Assembly: GCA_002840755.1 (NCBI GenBank)
Contig: PHBZ01000012.1
Location: 56,587-120,586, forward strand
From: Chloroflexi bacterium HGW-Chloroflexi-10
GTDB taxonomy: Bacteria > Chloroflexota > Anaerolineae > Anaerolineales > Anaerolineaceae
Direction: 5' to 3'
Length of the DNA: 64,000 nucleotides
Positions within the stretch are counted from its first letter, which is position 1, and each line of letters starts with the position of its first letter. The notes under the pieces were generated by a model that was not told the origin of the DNA, ran no database searches, and was given only the letters and a program-made list of their open reading frames with translations. Both the position numbers and the translations under genes were made by a program. Of the stretch, positions 1 through 8,754 are shown piece after piece.

Positions 1-1726
1 CTATTCCTAAACCAGGTTGGCTGCGTGGGTCGAACTTGGGAGCACCAGTGAAGGGGAAGCCGGTTGTATCTTCGTTCCACAACTCCGTGACGATTTCGTT
101 GGCATCACGCATTTCAAAGTGAACTGCGCGCTCACGTACCTGGACAATTGTCCGAACGCCTACTTCTTGCCAGTCTGCTGCTACCATTTGGGCAACATCC
201 GGCCAGTTAGCAAAGTTAGGTACAACTGAAATCTCGATACTGAACGGTTTACCATCTTTGTTAAGACGGAAATTTTCTGCATCGCGTTCTGTCAGTCCAA
301 TGCCATCCAATAGCTCATTGGCCATGTCCTGGTTGAATTCGGTGAATTTAAAGGCTACGTCATCTCCTGGGTAATAGGGGTGCCAGGGGGCTGGAACAGG
401 TTGGCGGGCTTCACCCAGACCGAGGAAGACGGCTTCTTTAATTTCATCTCGATCCATAGCATACGAAAGGGCGATACGGAAATCTTTGGTCTGCAGCAGT
501 TCAGCTACGACGGGATCTTTGTCGTATGTCTGGTTAAACGTGATGGCAGCATCAGAACCACCAAAAGTTGGCCAGGTGATTACGCGATATTTGCCAGCCA
601 ATTCATTTTCTTTGAAGACAGGGTAATTACCCATCACAATGTGGCGTTCCTGCATATCCAGGTCGCCAGCAATAGCGGCTAGATTCAGCGCCTGACTGTC
701 CTGGAAGAATTTAAATTGGATTTCATCAATATAGGGTAGTTGATTGCCTTCAGAATCGACGCCTACATAGTAAGGATTCCGCTCGAGTACTAGAATTTCA
801 TCACTGACACGCGTAACGGGTTTCCATGCGGCCATCACGGGGCGATCCGGGTTCTCAGCAGGATTCTTTTTGGTCGCAAATAACTCGTTCCAGGTTTGGA
901 AACTGGCTTCGGTAACCATTTTGGCCAATTCATCTGCGTTGGCATAATTAGCATGGAACTGCTTTAGATAATGAGCGGGTTGGAAAACAGCAAAAGATTT
1001 ATCGCCGCCATCCTGGTTGGCCAGTTCCATCATCAAGGTCGTATTTGAGTTTTTGTATGTCCAGGTAACTGTGTAGTCATCAACTTTGGTGACCACGGCA
1101 GTGGAGCCATCTTTACTCTGCATCCATTTTGGTACTGACGGGGTCAGATCAGTGTTTAACAAAACATCTTCGTACCAGAACATGATGTCATCAGCTGTAA
1201 AAGGCTCACCATCAGACCATTTTGCGCCGACGCGCATATGAATGGTCCAGGTTGTAAAGTCATCTGATGATTCCCATGATTCGATCAGACGGGGTTCAAC
1301 TTTGCTGCCATCAGGTGCGAAACGAACCAGACCGTCATATACGACACGGACGTAATTGTTGTAATCAGATGGTCCAAGAAAACCACGGTGCCAAACGCCG
1401 CCATAAACGCCGATGCTATCGACGACGGGGACAACCAGTGGGTTCTCCGGCAGACGCTCTTCAACGGGAGGTAACTCGCCGCTATCAACCATTGCTTTCA
1501 GCATTGGGGCTTCATTGAAAGCACTTACGGGAACTTCAGTAACTACTGGAGCTTCAGGAGCGGTAGTAGCGACTTCAGCTGGAACGCTGGTTGGTTCGAT
1601 AACTGCGGTGGGTTCTTGCATCGCCTCTGTGGGTGTGGCGGCAGCCTGGCATCCAGTGAGCAGTACGGATAGGACCAGAATAATGCTCAACAAAGGCCGC
1701 AAACGAAAAAGTTTTTTGGAAAACAT
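1..1726 (-). CDS. ABC transporter solute-binding lipoprotein, family 5 (partial, 3' end outside window)
   Basis: Extracellular solute-binding lipoprotein of SBP family 5 (oligopeptide/oligosaccharide type), expected to deliver substrate to an ABC importer encoded beyond the left edge. The frame is open from an ATG at 1726 to the edge. It begins with a basic, hydrophobic signal peptide ending in lipobox LTGC (Cys about residue 26), then an Ala/Pro/Thr/Glu-rich linker. Family-5 motifs follow: a YDGLVRF segment near residue 130 and WSDGEPFTADDI near 165, typical of DppA/OppA-like proteins. RBS AGGAG lies just upstream. The preceding gene on this strand is a LacI repressor, so the ligand is more likely a carbohydrate than a peptide (inference). 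The whole stretch on the plus strand holds only shadow frames. Confidence 0.9.
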   Translation of the reverse strand, partial: MFSKKLFRLRPLLSIILVLSVLLTGCQAAATPTEAMQEPTAVIEPTSVPAEVATTAPEAPVVTEVPVSAFNEAPMLKAMVDSGELPPVEERLPENPLVVPVVDSIGVYGGVWHRGFLGPSDYNNYVRVVYDGLVRFAPDGSKVEPRLIESWESSDDFTTWTIHMRVGAKWSDGEPFTADDIMFWYEDVLLNTDLTPSVPKWMQSKDGSTAVVTKVDDYTVTWTYKNSNTTLMMELANQDGGDKSFAVFQPAHYLKQFHANYANADELAKMVTEASFQTWNELFATKKNPAENPDRPVMAAWKPVTRVSDEILVLERNPYYVGVDSEGNQLPYIDEIQFKFFQDSQALNLAAIAGDLDMQERHIVMGNYPVFKENELAGKYRVITWPTFGGSDAAITFNQTYDKDPVVAELLQTKDFRIALSYAMDRDEIKEAVFLGLGEARQPVPAPWHPYYPGDDVAFKFTEFNQDMANELLDGIGLTERDAENFRLNKDGKPFSIEISVVPNFANWPDVAQMVAADWQEVGVRTIVQVRERAVHFEMRDANEIVTELWNEDTTGFPFTGAPKFDPRSQPGLGI

Positions 1727-1746
1727 TGTTTCTCCTTCTCTAGGGC

Positions 1747-1781
1747 GACGGCCCAAAGTTTGGCGTCAAACACAGGCCGTC
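1747..1781 (-). promoter_or_regulatory. Nested hairpin in the leader of the solute-binding protein gene
   Basis: An outer stem GACGGCC/GGCCGTC (1747-1753 with 1775-1781) encloses an inner stem GTTTG/CAAAC with a 4-nt loop. It lies between lacI and the solute-binding gene, about 20 nt before the start codon. No T-run follows it on the minus strand, so it looks like a leader or mRNA-processing structure rather than a terminator. A second small palindrome (ATCGTT-CC-AACGAT) lies just upstream, near 1793-1806. Confidence 0.4.
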
Positions 1782-1873
1782 AATACTTAGGAATCGTTGG
1801 AACGATGGGTACCTGGTGGTACATTACTATCTGACCGAATCTCTTTGGTTGACCTCCTTTTAAATGACAAAAT

Positions 1874-2884
1874 TTAGGGCGCACTTTGACGAATGATTAA
1901 TTCGGGTTGTAGAATAATTTGATTACATCCAGTGGGACAATTCTTCATATGCTCCAGCAATGCTTCAACTGCCTGAGTGCCAAGTTCATGGCGTCGGACC
2001 CTGAAGGTTGTTAAAGATGGTGATACCAGTCCCGCCAGTTGGATGTCGTCATGCCCAACAATAGCCAAGTCCTCTGGAACGTGTCGGTTGAGTTCTACAC
2101 AGGCTTGCAGGGCGCCAACAGCGACAAGATCATTATGGCAAAAAAGAGCAGTTAGGTTTGGATATTGGGTGAGTAACCGATGTGTAGCCAGATAACCACC
2201 ATTGACTGTCGGAGGGCAATGCATGATCCATTCAGGTGAATGCGCAAGCCCAGCAATTTCCATAGCTGTATGATATCCTTTCTTGCGCCTTTGTCCACTA
2301 TAGGATGAAGCCGGTCCGGCCAGATATCCGATCTGTAGGTGACCGCTGTTTATCAGATGTTGTGTGGCAATCAAGCCACTGCGTTCGTCATCCAAAAAAA
2401 CGCTTTGGAAACCATTATCATCGTGATCATTCAACCGCCGGTTGATAAGTACGATGGCGGGCAAACGGGCAAGCAGATCTGTAAGTTGTTTTTCTTCAAT
2501 GCGCGAACTACACAGGATCAAGCCGTCTACGCGTTTTTCTTCCAATGACTGAATCACTGCCATCTCACGCTGCGGATCTTCTTCGGTATTGCAGAGAAAA
2601 ACATGATAGCCCTCAGCATAGGCCAGGGTCTCGATGCCACGGGTAATATCGGCAAAAAACGGGTTGGATACGTCAGGAATTACCAGTCCAATGGTGCGAG
2701 TTTGTTTTGTGGCCAGGCTGCGAGCAATAGCACTGGGACGATAATCCAGCTCCTGAATAATCCGCAGGATCCGTTCTCGCGTCTCCGAACTGACATCCCC
2801 TTTATGATTGATGACGCGCGAAACTGTCATCAAAGATACGCTGGCCTTATTGGCAACATCGGACATCGAAACTCTATTTGACAT
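1874..2884 (-). CDS. LacI/GalR-family transcriptional repressor
   Basis: Cytoplasmic sugar-responsive repressor of normal family length (336 aa). Residues 6-55 form the LacI helix-turn-helix plus hinge (MSDVANKASVSLMTVSRVIN, then YRPSAIARSL). Residues about 62-330 are the periplasmic-binding-protein-like ligand and dimerisation domain (GLVIPDVSNPFFADI, then DDERSG and HDDI). It starts at an ATG directly downstream of two tandem perfect operators and a good promoter, so autoregulation is very likely. It is the first gene of a minus-strand unit leading into the solute-binding lipoprotein, which it presumably controls. The ligand cannot be read from the sequence. Confidence 0.95.
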   Translation of the reverse strand: MSNRVSMSDVANKASVSLMTVSRVINHKGDVSSETRERILRIIQELDYRPSAIARSLATKQTRTIGLVIPDVSNPFFADITRGIETLAYAEGYHVFLCNTEEDPQREMAVIQSLEEKRVDGLILCSSRIEEKQLTDLLARLPAIVLINRRLNDHDDNGFQSVFLDDERSGLIATQHLINSGHLQIGYLAGPASSYSGQRRKKGYHTAMEIAGLAHSPEWIMHCPPTVNGGYLATHRLLTQYPNLTALFCHNDLVAVGALQACVELNRHVPEDLAIVGHDDIQLAGLVSPSLTTFRVRRHELGTQAVEALLEHMKNCPTGCNQIILQPELIIRQSAP

Positions 2885-2916
2885 GTAATTCTCTGGGTGG
2901 GAGATTATTTGGTTTT

Positions 2917-2940
2917 GTTAGCGCTAACGTTAGCGCTAAC
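2917..2940. promoter_or_regulatory. Tandem LacI-family operators
   Basis: Two back-to-back perfect copies of the 12-bp palindrome GTTAGCGCTAAC (2917-2928 and 2929-2940). The central CG and dyad symmetry are those of LacI/GalR operators. They sit just downstream of the lacI -10 box, covering the expected transcription start, an ideal position for repression of the minus-strand unit. Confidence 0.85.
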
Positions 2941-2943
2941 AAC

Positions 2944-2971
2944 ATTATAGCAACTATCAAAATTAAATCAA
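2944..2971 (-). promoter_or_regulatory. Sigma-70-type promoter of the lacI unit
   Basis: On the minus strand, -35 TTGATT (2966-2971), a 16-nt spacer and a consensus -10 TATAAT (2944-2949). The tandem operators begin three bases downstream. Reading minus-strand, the promoter drives lacI and probably the solute-binding gene. Confidence 0.7.
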
Positions 2972-3169
2972 TACTCTTTGGTTAAGAGTTTGACGGGTTC
3001 AATCTGATTTGTTCAGCCATCAAATGTAAGGCATTATCTTGAGCAGCGATTATCCGAAGGTTGTTAATCAAGTTGAACAGCCAAGCAAGCTTTATTACAA
3101 TAGGTAGAACAAAATTCCTTATTTGACGGGAAAGAATACATTGTTAAGGAGTAGAAACGGAGACTTATT

Positions 3170-3454
3170 ATGACAAAAGCAATTTGGAGTGGAAAAGTTG
3201 TTGCCGAAAGTGATCATACAATAATTGTCGAAGGCAATCATTATTTTCCTCCGGGTTCTATAAATAGTGATTATTTTACAAAGAGTGATCATCATACGTC
3301 TTGCTATTGGAAAGGGATAGCCAGTTATTATGATTTGTCGGTTGATAATGCGATAAATAAAAACGCTGCCTGGTATTACCCTGAACCTGAAGAAGCAGCA
3401 AAAAATATCCAGGGTTATGTTGCATTTTGGAAGGGTGTTGAGGTTAATCCTTGA
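3170..3454 (+). CDS. DUF427 domain protein
   Basis: Small cytoplasmic protein (94 aa) that is one complete DUF427 domain. Diagnostic stretches are VEGNHYFPP (about residues 21-29), CYWKGIASYYDL (44-55) and AAWYYPEPEEAA (63-74), ending in GYVAFWKGV. The biochemical function of the family is not established. The ATG is preceded by GGAGA with good spacing. It stands alone between the divergent lacI unit and the betaine transporter operon, with about 110 bp to the next gene. Confidence 0.9.
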   Translation: MTKAIWSGKVVAESDHTIIVEGNHYFPPGSINSDYFTKSDHHTSCYWKGIASYYDLSVDNAINKNAAWYYPEPEEAAKNIQGYVAFWKGVEVNP

Positions 3455-3567
3455 GTTATCAATAGGGCATTTCAATGAGATTGCCGAGTCTGTTTTCTAA
3501 AAAACATTGTCCTGTGTTGTTGTAAATCAAATTTTCGAAAGTTACAATAACGGTTATAACCAATGGG

Positions 3568-4218
3568 ATGAATGAAAAAATGGGTTTATTACAAGGAGCT
3601 TACCAATACTTTCTTCAAAACCAGTCGAATTTCTGGCATGCCTTTCAACAGCATCTGGTTTTAAGTTCTGCCTCTATTGGTATCAGTTTGTTGATTGGTC
3701 TGCCGGTTGGGGTGTGGATATCCCATCGAACACAGTTCGCTCAACCCGTCATCAATGTATTTAATGCCTTACGGGTTATACCCAGCTTGGCTATTCTATT
3801 TCTTGTTTTGCCATACTTGGGGCTGGGTTTTTTACCATCATTGGTGGCATTAACTTTCCTGGCATTCACTCCGGTAATGATTAATACATATGCGGGTTTG
3901 CGCGGCGTGGATCGTGCGGTGATTGAATCAGCTTCAGGCATGGGAATGAGCGCTTCACAGGTGCTTTATCAGATTGAAATACCCCTTGCTATACCCGCTA
4001 TTGTAACCGGTATTCGTATAGCTGCTGTTGAGGTAATATCCAGTGCCACATTAGCCTCCTTTATTGGCGGTGGTGGTTTAGGTGATTTTATAACCCGTGG
4101 ATTTGCGTTGTTTGATGTGCCCATTATGTTGGTCGGTGCGATTCCAGTGGCATTATTGGCATTGGCGTCAGAAATGTTCTGGGCAAGCTTTTTGCGTTTC
4201 TATCATGTTCCAAACTAA
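3568..4218 (+). CDS. Glycine betaine/choline ABC transporter permease (OpuBB/ProW type)
   Basis: Inner-membrane permease of an osmoprotectant importer (216 aa, usual family length). About six hydrophobic segments are visible. The EAA-loop region SASGMGMSASQVLYQIEIPLAIPAIVTGIRIAA (near residue 118 onwards) is typical of the family. First gene of a four-gene operon permease - binding protein - ATPase - permease, the order of OpuB/OpuC systems. An internal ATG four codons in (3580) is a possible alternative start, since neither has a strong ribosome binding site. Confidence 0.93.
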   Translation: MNEKMGLLQGAYQYFLQNQSNFWHAFQQHLVLSSASIGISLLIGLPVGVWISHRTQFAQPVINVFNALRVIPSLAILFLVLPYLGLGFLPSLVALTFLAFTPVMINTYAGLRGVDRAVIESASGMGMSASQVLYQIEIPLAIPAIVTGIRIAAVEVISSATLASFIGGGGLGDFITRGFALFDVPIMLVGAIPVALLALASEMFWASFLRFYHVPN

Positions 4219-4274
4219 AAGTAGAATCCCTGCTAAAAAACATGCAAGGATCACCATGTTAAAGGAGAAATAAG

Positions 4275-5216
4275 ATGAATACTTTTATCAAAAGTCGACG
4301 TTTGTTCTCAATATTGTTATTAGCTATCCTGTTACTGAGTGCCTGTGTCCCGGCAACAGATTCATCAACACCAGTCGCTAATCCACCAGCCAATGCTGGA
4401 ACAATCAAAATTGGCTCTAAAGATTTTACAGAGCAATTTATTGTTGCCGAATTGTATGCCCAGGTTCTGGAAAATGCCGGTTTTTCTGTGGAACGTAAAC
4501 TCAACCTGGGGGGAACACCTATTGCTCAGACAGCCATTGTCAATGGAGATATTGACTTATACCCGGAATATACCTCAACCGGTTTACTGACTGTCCTGAA
4601 ATTAGATCAAATCCAGGATCCTAAAGAGATCTTTGATACTGTCAAAAAGGGTTATGAAGAACAGTTTGAATTGACCTGGCTGGAACCTTCTCCATTTAAT
4701 GATACACAGGCACTGGCGATGACTCAGGCTGTAGCTGATCAATATCAGATCAAGACCTATACCGATCTTTCCCAAAAGGCCCCTGAGCTCATTTTAGGCG
4801 GACCGGCAGAATTTCTGGAACGTGAAGATGGTATAAAGGGGCTCCAGGCTGCCTATGGTGGTTTCGAGTTCAAAGAAATCAAACAACTCGGTACCGGTAG
4901 TTTACGTTATCAGGCGTTGCTGGATGGCCAGATCGATGTTGTGGTAGCGTTTGGTACGGATGGGGCGATTCAGGGGAATGGTCTCCTTTTGCTCCAGGAC
5001 GACAAAGTGTTTTACCCGATTTATAATGTAGCCCCCGTGGTGCGTATGGATACATTACAGATGTATCCCCAGATGGCTGAATTATTAAATAATTTGGCAC
5101 CCATGTTGACCGACCAGGTAATGTCCGACTTGAACTGGCAGGTCGATGGCCCGGATGGTAAAGAGCCAGCCGCCGTAGCCAAATCCTTTTTGCAGGAAAA
5201 AGGATTATTGCCATAA
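4275..5216 (+). CDS. Glycine betaine/choline-binding lipoprotein (OpuBC/OpuCC type)
   Basis: Substrate-binding lipoprotein of the osmoprotectant importer (313 aa). The signal peptide ends at lipobox LLSAC (Cys about residue 24). The mature part starts with the signature IKIGSKDFTEQFIVAELYAQ (about 44-63) and contains GDIDLYPEYTSTG, as in OpuCC/ProX-like proteins that bind quaternary amines. AAAGGAGA precedes the ATG. Compounds such as glycine betaine, choline or carnitine are the family's ligands; the exact one is not deducible here. Confidence 0.95.
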   Translation: MNTFIKSRRLFSILLLAILLLSACVPATDSSTPVANPPANAGTIKIGSKDFTEQFIVAELYAQVLENAGFSVERKLNLGGTPIAQTAIVNGDIDLYPEYTSTGLLTVLKLDQIQDPKEIFDTVKKGYEEQFELTWLEPSPFNDTQALAMTQAVADQYQIKTYTDLSQKAPELILGGPAEFLEREDGIKGLQAAYGGFEFKEIKQLGTGSLRYQALLDGQIDVVVAFGTDGAIQGNGLLLLQDDKVFYPIYNVAPVVRMDTLQMYPQMAELLNNLAPMLTDQVMSDLNWQVDGPDGKEPAAVAKSFLQEKGLLP

Positions 5217-5234
5217 TGTTGTCGTATTCTTGAT

Positions 5235-6293
5235 ATGGAGAATCTAGAAATAGTTTCTTCTTCCGAACCCAAAGAAAATGGGTTGATCACCTCGGCTGAA
5301 ATTCTCTGCGAAGGAGTTACCAGGCAATTTCCGAACGAACCCAGGCCGGCTGTGGACCATGTCAGTTTCCAGGTCGCAGCCGGCGATCTGGTTGTCATGT
5401 TGGGCCCATCCGGATGCGGTAAGACAACCCTGCTAAAAATGATCAACCGTCTCTACGAACCGGATGCAGGCAATATCTGGATTGGCAAAGATGAGATCCA
5501 CAACCTGCCGGTTAATATGCTGCGCAGACAAATTGGCTATGCTATTCAACAGGTTGGCCTTTTCCCACACATGACCATCAGCAAAAATATCTCAGTCGTG
5601 CCCAGGCTTTTAGGGTGGAACCGTCAGAAGATTGAAGAACGCTCGAACTATCTGTTGGAACTAGTAGGACTTCCACAAGCATACCTTAAACGCTATCCGC
5701 GTCAGCTTTCCGGAGGAGAACAACAAAGAATTGGTTTGGCACGTGCTTTGGCAGCCGACCCGGTTATTCTCTTGATGGATGAACCATTTGCTGCTGTCGA
5801 CGCGATCAACCGGGAACGTCTGCAGGGAGAACTATTAGAGATCCACCGCAAATTACATAAGACCATTTTATTTGTTACCCATGACGTGGAAGAGGCTTTC
5901 CGCCTGGCAGATAAAATCATTATTATGCAAAAGGGAAAACTAATTCAATATGGAACCCCAATGGAAATAGTTACCCATCCGCAAAACGTTTTTGTTGAGG
6001 AGCTGATTGGAACAAATAATCTGCTTCGTAAATTAAGTCTGTTTAATGTCCAATCTATTTTGGATGCGCGCAATAACCAACTTGATGAACAGACACCATT
6101 GCAGGTAAGCCAGAATGAACAAGGGCGTATCCATCCGGAAGCAGACTTACGTAGTGCGCTTTCATTGATGTTGGATAGTGGGGGTGATTCTCTCCAGGTT
6201 GTTAATCAATCCGGGCAGCGCGTTGGAGAAATAAGCTTCACGGATTTACGCATGAAATTAGTGGGTACATCCAAGAAACCGGATTCAGCATGA
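5235..6293 (+). CDS. Glycine betaine/choline ABC transporter ATP-binding protein (OpuBA/OpuCA type)
   Basis: Cytoplasmic ATPase of the importer (352 aa). Walker A is GPSGCGKTT (about residue 57), the signature is LSGGEQQRIGLARAL (about 158) and Walker B is VILLMDEPFAAVD. An N-terminal extension of about 22 residues precedes the domain. After the nucleotide-binding domain there is a short tail with only one CBS-like unit (about 280-345), whereas OpuCA usually carries two, so ionic-strength sensing may be altered. It overlaps the next permease by 4 nt (ATGA), implying translational coupling. No good ribosome binding site precedes the ATG. Confidence 0.94.
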   Translation: MENLEIVSSSEPKENGLITSAEILCEGVTRQFPNEPRPAVDHVSFQVAAGDLVVMLGPSGCGKTTLLKMINRLYEPDAGNIWIGKDEIHNLPVNMLRRQIGYAIQQVGLFPHMTISKNISVVPRLLGWNRQKIEERSNYLLELVGLPQAYLKRYPRQLSGGEQQRIGLARALAADPVILLMDEPFAAVDAINRERLQGELLEIHRKLHKTILFVTHDVEEAFRLADKIIIMQKGKLIQYGTPMEIVTHPQNVFVEELIGTNNLLRKLSLFNVQSILDARNNQLDEQTPLQVSQNEQGRIHPEADLRSALSLMLDSGGDSLQVVNQSGQRVGEISFTDLRMKLVGTSKKPDSA

Positions 6294-6922
6294 GCTACCT
6301 TATCAATAATTTTGGCTATGTGAGCCAGCTTTTTTTTCAGCATTTGCAGCTAACCCTGATTGTATTGTTCTTTTCGCTGCTCATTTCGATCCCATTGGGG
6401 GTTTTGATTGCCCGTGTAAAATGGCTGCGAGCTCCGGTTATGGGGATCCTTGGCGTTATTTACACAATCCCCAGCCTGTCTCTATTTGTTCTGCTTATTC
6501 CGCTTGTTGGATTGGGAACCAAACCGGCGATCATCGCGTTGGTCAGTTATGCGCAACTATTGTTGGTGCGCAATTGGGTGACCGGCCTCACCAACGTTGA
6601 TCCGGCGGTGATTGAGGCTGCCCGGGGGATGGGCATGAATGGGTGGCAGCGCTTTACACAGGTGGAATTCCCACTGGCTCTGCCGATGCTGTTGGCAGGT
6701 ATTCGCCTGGCGGCACTCTCCTCCATTGGAATTGGCACGATAGCCGCTTTCATTAATGCCGGTGGATTAGGCGTATTGTTGTTTCAGGGTGTAATCACAG
6801 CCAATTACGGAAAAATCCTGACCGGCAGTCTGGCTGTGTCTGTGTTAGCCATCGGATCAAATTATTTCATCCGCTTTCTGGAGCGGCGTTCTGAATTGGT
6901 TATTCAGGGAAGAATCCAGTAA
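6290..6922 (+). CDS. Glycine betaine/choline ABC transporter permease (OpuBD type)
   Basis: Second membrane permease of the osmoprotectant importer (210 aa) with about five to six hydrophobic segments. The EAA-type loop EAARGMGMNGWQRFTQVEFPLALP lies near residue 105. Its start overlaps the ATPase stop (ATGA). It is the last intact gene of the operon; the stop is followed at once by a degraded flavoprotein fragment, so either a terminator is absent or transcription runs into the wreck. Confidence 0.94.
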   Translation: MSYLINNFGYVSQLFFQHLQLTLIVLFFSLLISIPLGVLIARVKWLRAPVMGILGVIYTIPSLSLFVLLIPLVGLGTKPAIIALVSYAQLLLVRNWVTGLTNVDPAVIEAARGMGMNGWQRFTQVEFPLALPMLLAGIRLAALSSIGIGTIAAFINAGGLGVLLFQGVITANYGKILTGSLAVSVLAIGSNYFIRFLERRSELVIQGRIQ

Positions 6923-6923
6923 G

Positions 6924-7123
6924 GTGCGTCTGGTTGAATTTATAACTGCCGGTATCGAAACGGATCGGCATGGATTTATCCGCGTTAGCGATCAACTCGA
7001 AACGAATATGCCTGGGACCTTTGTTGTAAGTGATGTCAAAGGCGGGCTGGCTCTTACGATGCAATCTTTGCACACCCAACCCTGGCAGAATTACTCAATA
7101 ATCTTTTTGCAGAATTGCCCTAA
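6924..7123 (+). pseudogene. Remnant of a mercuric-reductase/lipoamide-dehydrogenase-like flavoprotein
   Basis: Two pieces of a class I pyridine nucleotide-disulfide oxidoreductase in different frames. From 6924 the frame reads GIETDRHGFIRVSDQLETN, then VPG-like and DVKGG residues: the end of the FAD domain. From 7061, in the +2 frame, it reads AIFAHPTLAELLNNLF and a stop (TAA 7121-7123), the classic C-terminus of the dimerisation domain. About 100 residues between the two are deleted, and the N-terminal two thirds is absent. It cannot be functional. It starts one base after the permease stop, so the parent gene may once have been linked to the transporter operon, or a deletion joined them. 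Confidence 0.8.
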
Positions 7124-7152
7124 AGGAATGTACCGTAAGTATTATTTATAGT

Positions 7153-8592
7153 TTAATAATACCCAAATGTTGTTTGGCGGTTTTTGTCCATTTGTTTTAG
7201 ATTTAATATGAAATAATCTAGTAAATTTTTGCCTAAACTCGTTAATTCAAAACTCAATAACTTGCGGTGATTGAAGAAAGGTCCAGATTCTTCAATATAC
7301 TGAGGTATTATCAAACCAAATTGGGAAATTGGGTTAATAACGACGTCTTCAATGGAAAAATACACAGTTTCTCGGATGTGATCTGGTGCTTTTGGTAATA
7401 AAGTCCACCCTACTTTTTCGATTAGCTGATCCACAAATGCATTGAATTCAACTTTTTTCCCTGGCTGAAAATCATTCAGCAATTGCAAAACTGAATTCGG
7501 AAATTTATCAGGCAAATAGGTTCCAAATATTTCGTAACGGCAGGCAACCAACCAGTTGATTCGAAACCACCAGGTTTCAAACAAAATCAGGAACTGCTCT
7601 TGAACCTTAGAAGATAAATATGTTTCGCCAGTGGGTGTTAATTGCCAGCGTAGTCCTCGACCACCGCTGATAAGATTTGCTCCTTGTGCCAGGACATGGA
7701 TAAAATAGATCTCCGGAACTTCACTTTCAGTCTTATACCGGTAGACACTGTCGCCAAATTTGGATTCTAATTCTGGTGGGTTAACAAATTGGGCAGTAAT
7801 TTCATCTATGGCTTTACGTGTCAGATTCCCGGCGGCTGGTGTCCCTATGACCTTGTTTTCATTTATATAGTTCAGGAACGCCGAAATATCCTTAATCAAA
7901 GGCAGTTCTAAAAACGTTGTTAAACTTGATTCGGTTAATGATTTTTTCCATAACATTTGATCCAGCAATGGCACTTTGGGTACCCAGGCATTATAAGGTG
8001 CGCGATGATCCCGGGGCCAATCCTTATAGGCATATTGGAAAAGACGCTGATTAACCTCATTCAAATCAAAAGCTTCCAGATCGAATTTTCCACCAACCCA
8101 AACAAGGAAACTCTCGTGCTCTTCATGTTCCGGATTATTAATTGCTTCCAAAAAATTTGCATATCCCATGTACCCACCAACATCTTCCGGAGGGCAGGCG
8201 CGTTTTCCTTTAATACAGTATGGGTAGTGGATGCCTTTTTCAACCGGAAGTATCTTTTCAACAGTCAGCTTATGTTCCCAATTATCTCCATAATCATATA
8301 CATAAGTAAAATGAGAACCTTCTCTCAGCCTAAGGGTTTTTAGGGTGTGATCCATTTCGTCATATATATCCCTTTCACCAAACTCATCGTTTTCCGGGTC
8401 CCCAAAATGAATATCATTAATTAAAAATTCGTGCAAATGATAATCTAGCCACCCCAAAAGGATTTGAATAATTTCATGCAATTCATATAGAGTCGTTTTT
8501 TCAGAAACCAGTACCTTGCGCCAGATAGGTGGAGAAATATGTTCCAATGTGACCTTAATCTGGTAGATTTTTTGCGCCTCTTTTGGTTTCAA
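7153..8592 (-). CDS. Plasmid pRiA4b ORF-3-like domain protein
   Basis: A 479-residue protein. Its N-terminal ~190 residues match the pRiA4b ORF-3 family: IYQIKVTLEHISPPIWRKVLV (about 9-29), YELHEIIQILLGW, FTYVYDYGDNWEH (about 105-117), then CPPEDVGG. The remaining ~290 residues are unrecognised and look like an all-helical or winged-helix regulatory part. The function of the family is unknown. The start is TTG, chosen because a very strong GGAGGAG sits just before it. It lies 160 bp downstream of the cis-prenyltransferase gene on the same strand. Confidence 0.85.
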   Translation of the reverse strand: MKPKEAQKIYQIKVTLEHISPPIWRKVLVSEKTTLYELHEIIQILLGWLDYHLHEFLINDIHFGDPENDEFGERDIYDEMDHTLKTLRLREGSHFTYVYDYGDNWEHKLTVEKILPVEKGIHYPYCIKGKRACPPEDVGGYMGYANFLEAINNPEHEEHESFLVWVGGKFDLEAFDLNEVNQRLFQYAYKDWPRDHRAPYNAWVPKVPLLDQMLWKKSLTESSLTTFLELPLIKDISAFLNYINENKVIGTPAAGNLTRKAIDEITAQFVNPPELESKFGDSVYRYKTESEVPEIYFIHVLAQGANLISGGRGLRWQLTPTGETYLSSKVQEQFLILFETWWFRINWLVACRYEIFGTYLPDKFPNSVLQLLNDFQPGKKVEFNAFVDQLIEKVGWTLLPKAPDHIRETVYFSIEDVVINPISQFGLIIPQYIEESGPFFNHRKLLSFELTSLGKNLLDYFILNLKQMDKNRQTTFGYY

Positions 8593-8754
8593 ATCTCTCC
8601 TCCGAAAAACATTATTTACTGAAGATGGTGCTTTTGCTTGTTTTTTTGTGAAGTAAATGGCTTTGGCTTCATAAGTTAATGAACGAGAAGCCGGGACTTT
8701 AACGATTTATTGTGTAATTTGCTTGTTAGAATTAAAAGAAGAACCACAATTTTC

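Noticed and set aside
2917..2940. Tandem 12-bp repeats as a tiny CRISPR or satellite
   Set aside because: Each unit is a perfect palindrome placed on the lacI promoter; operators explain them fully.
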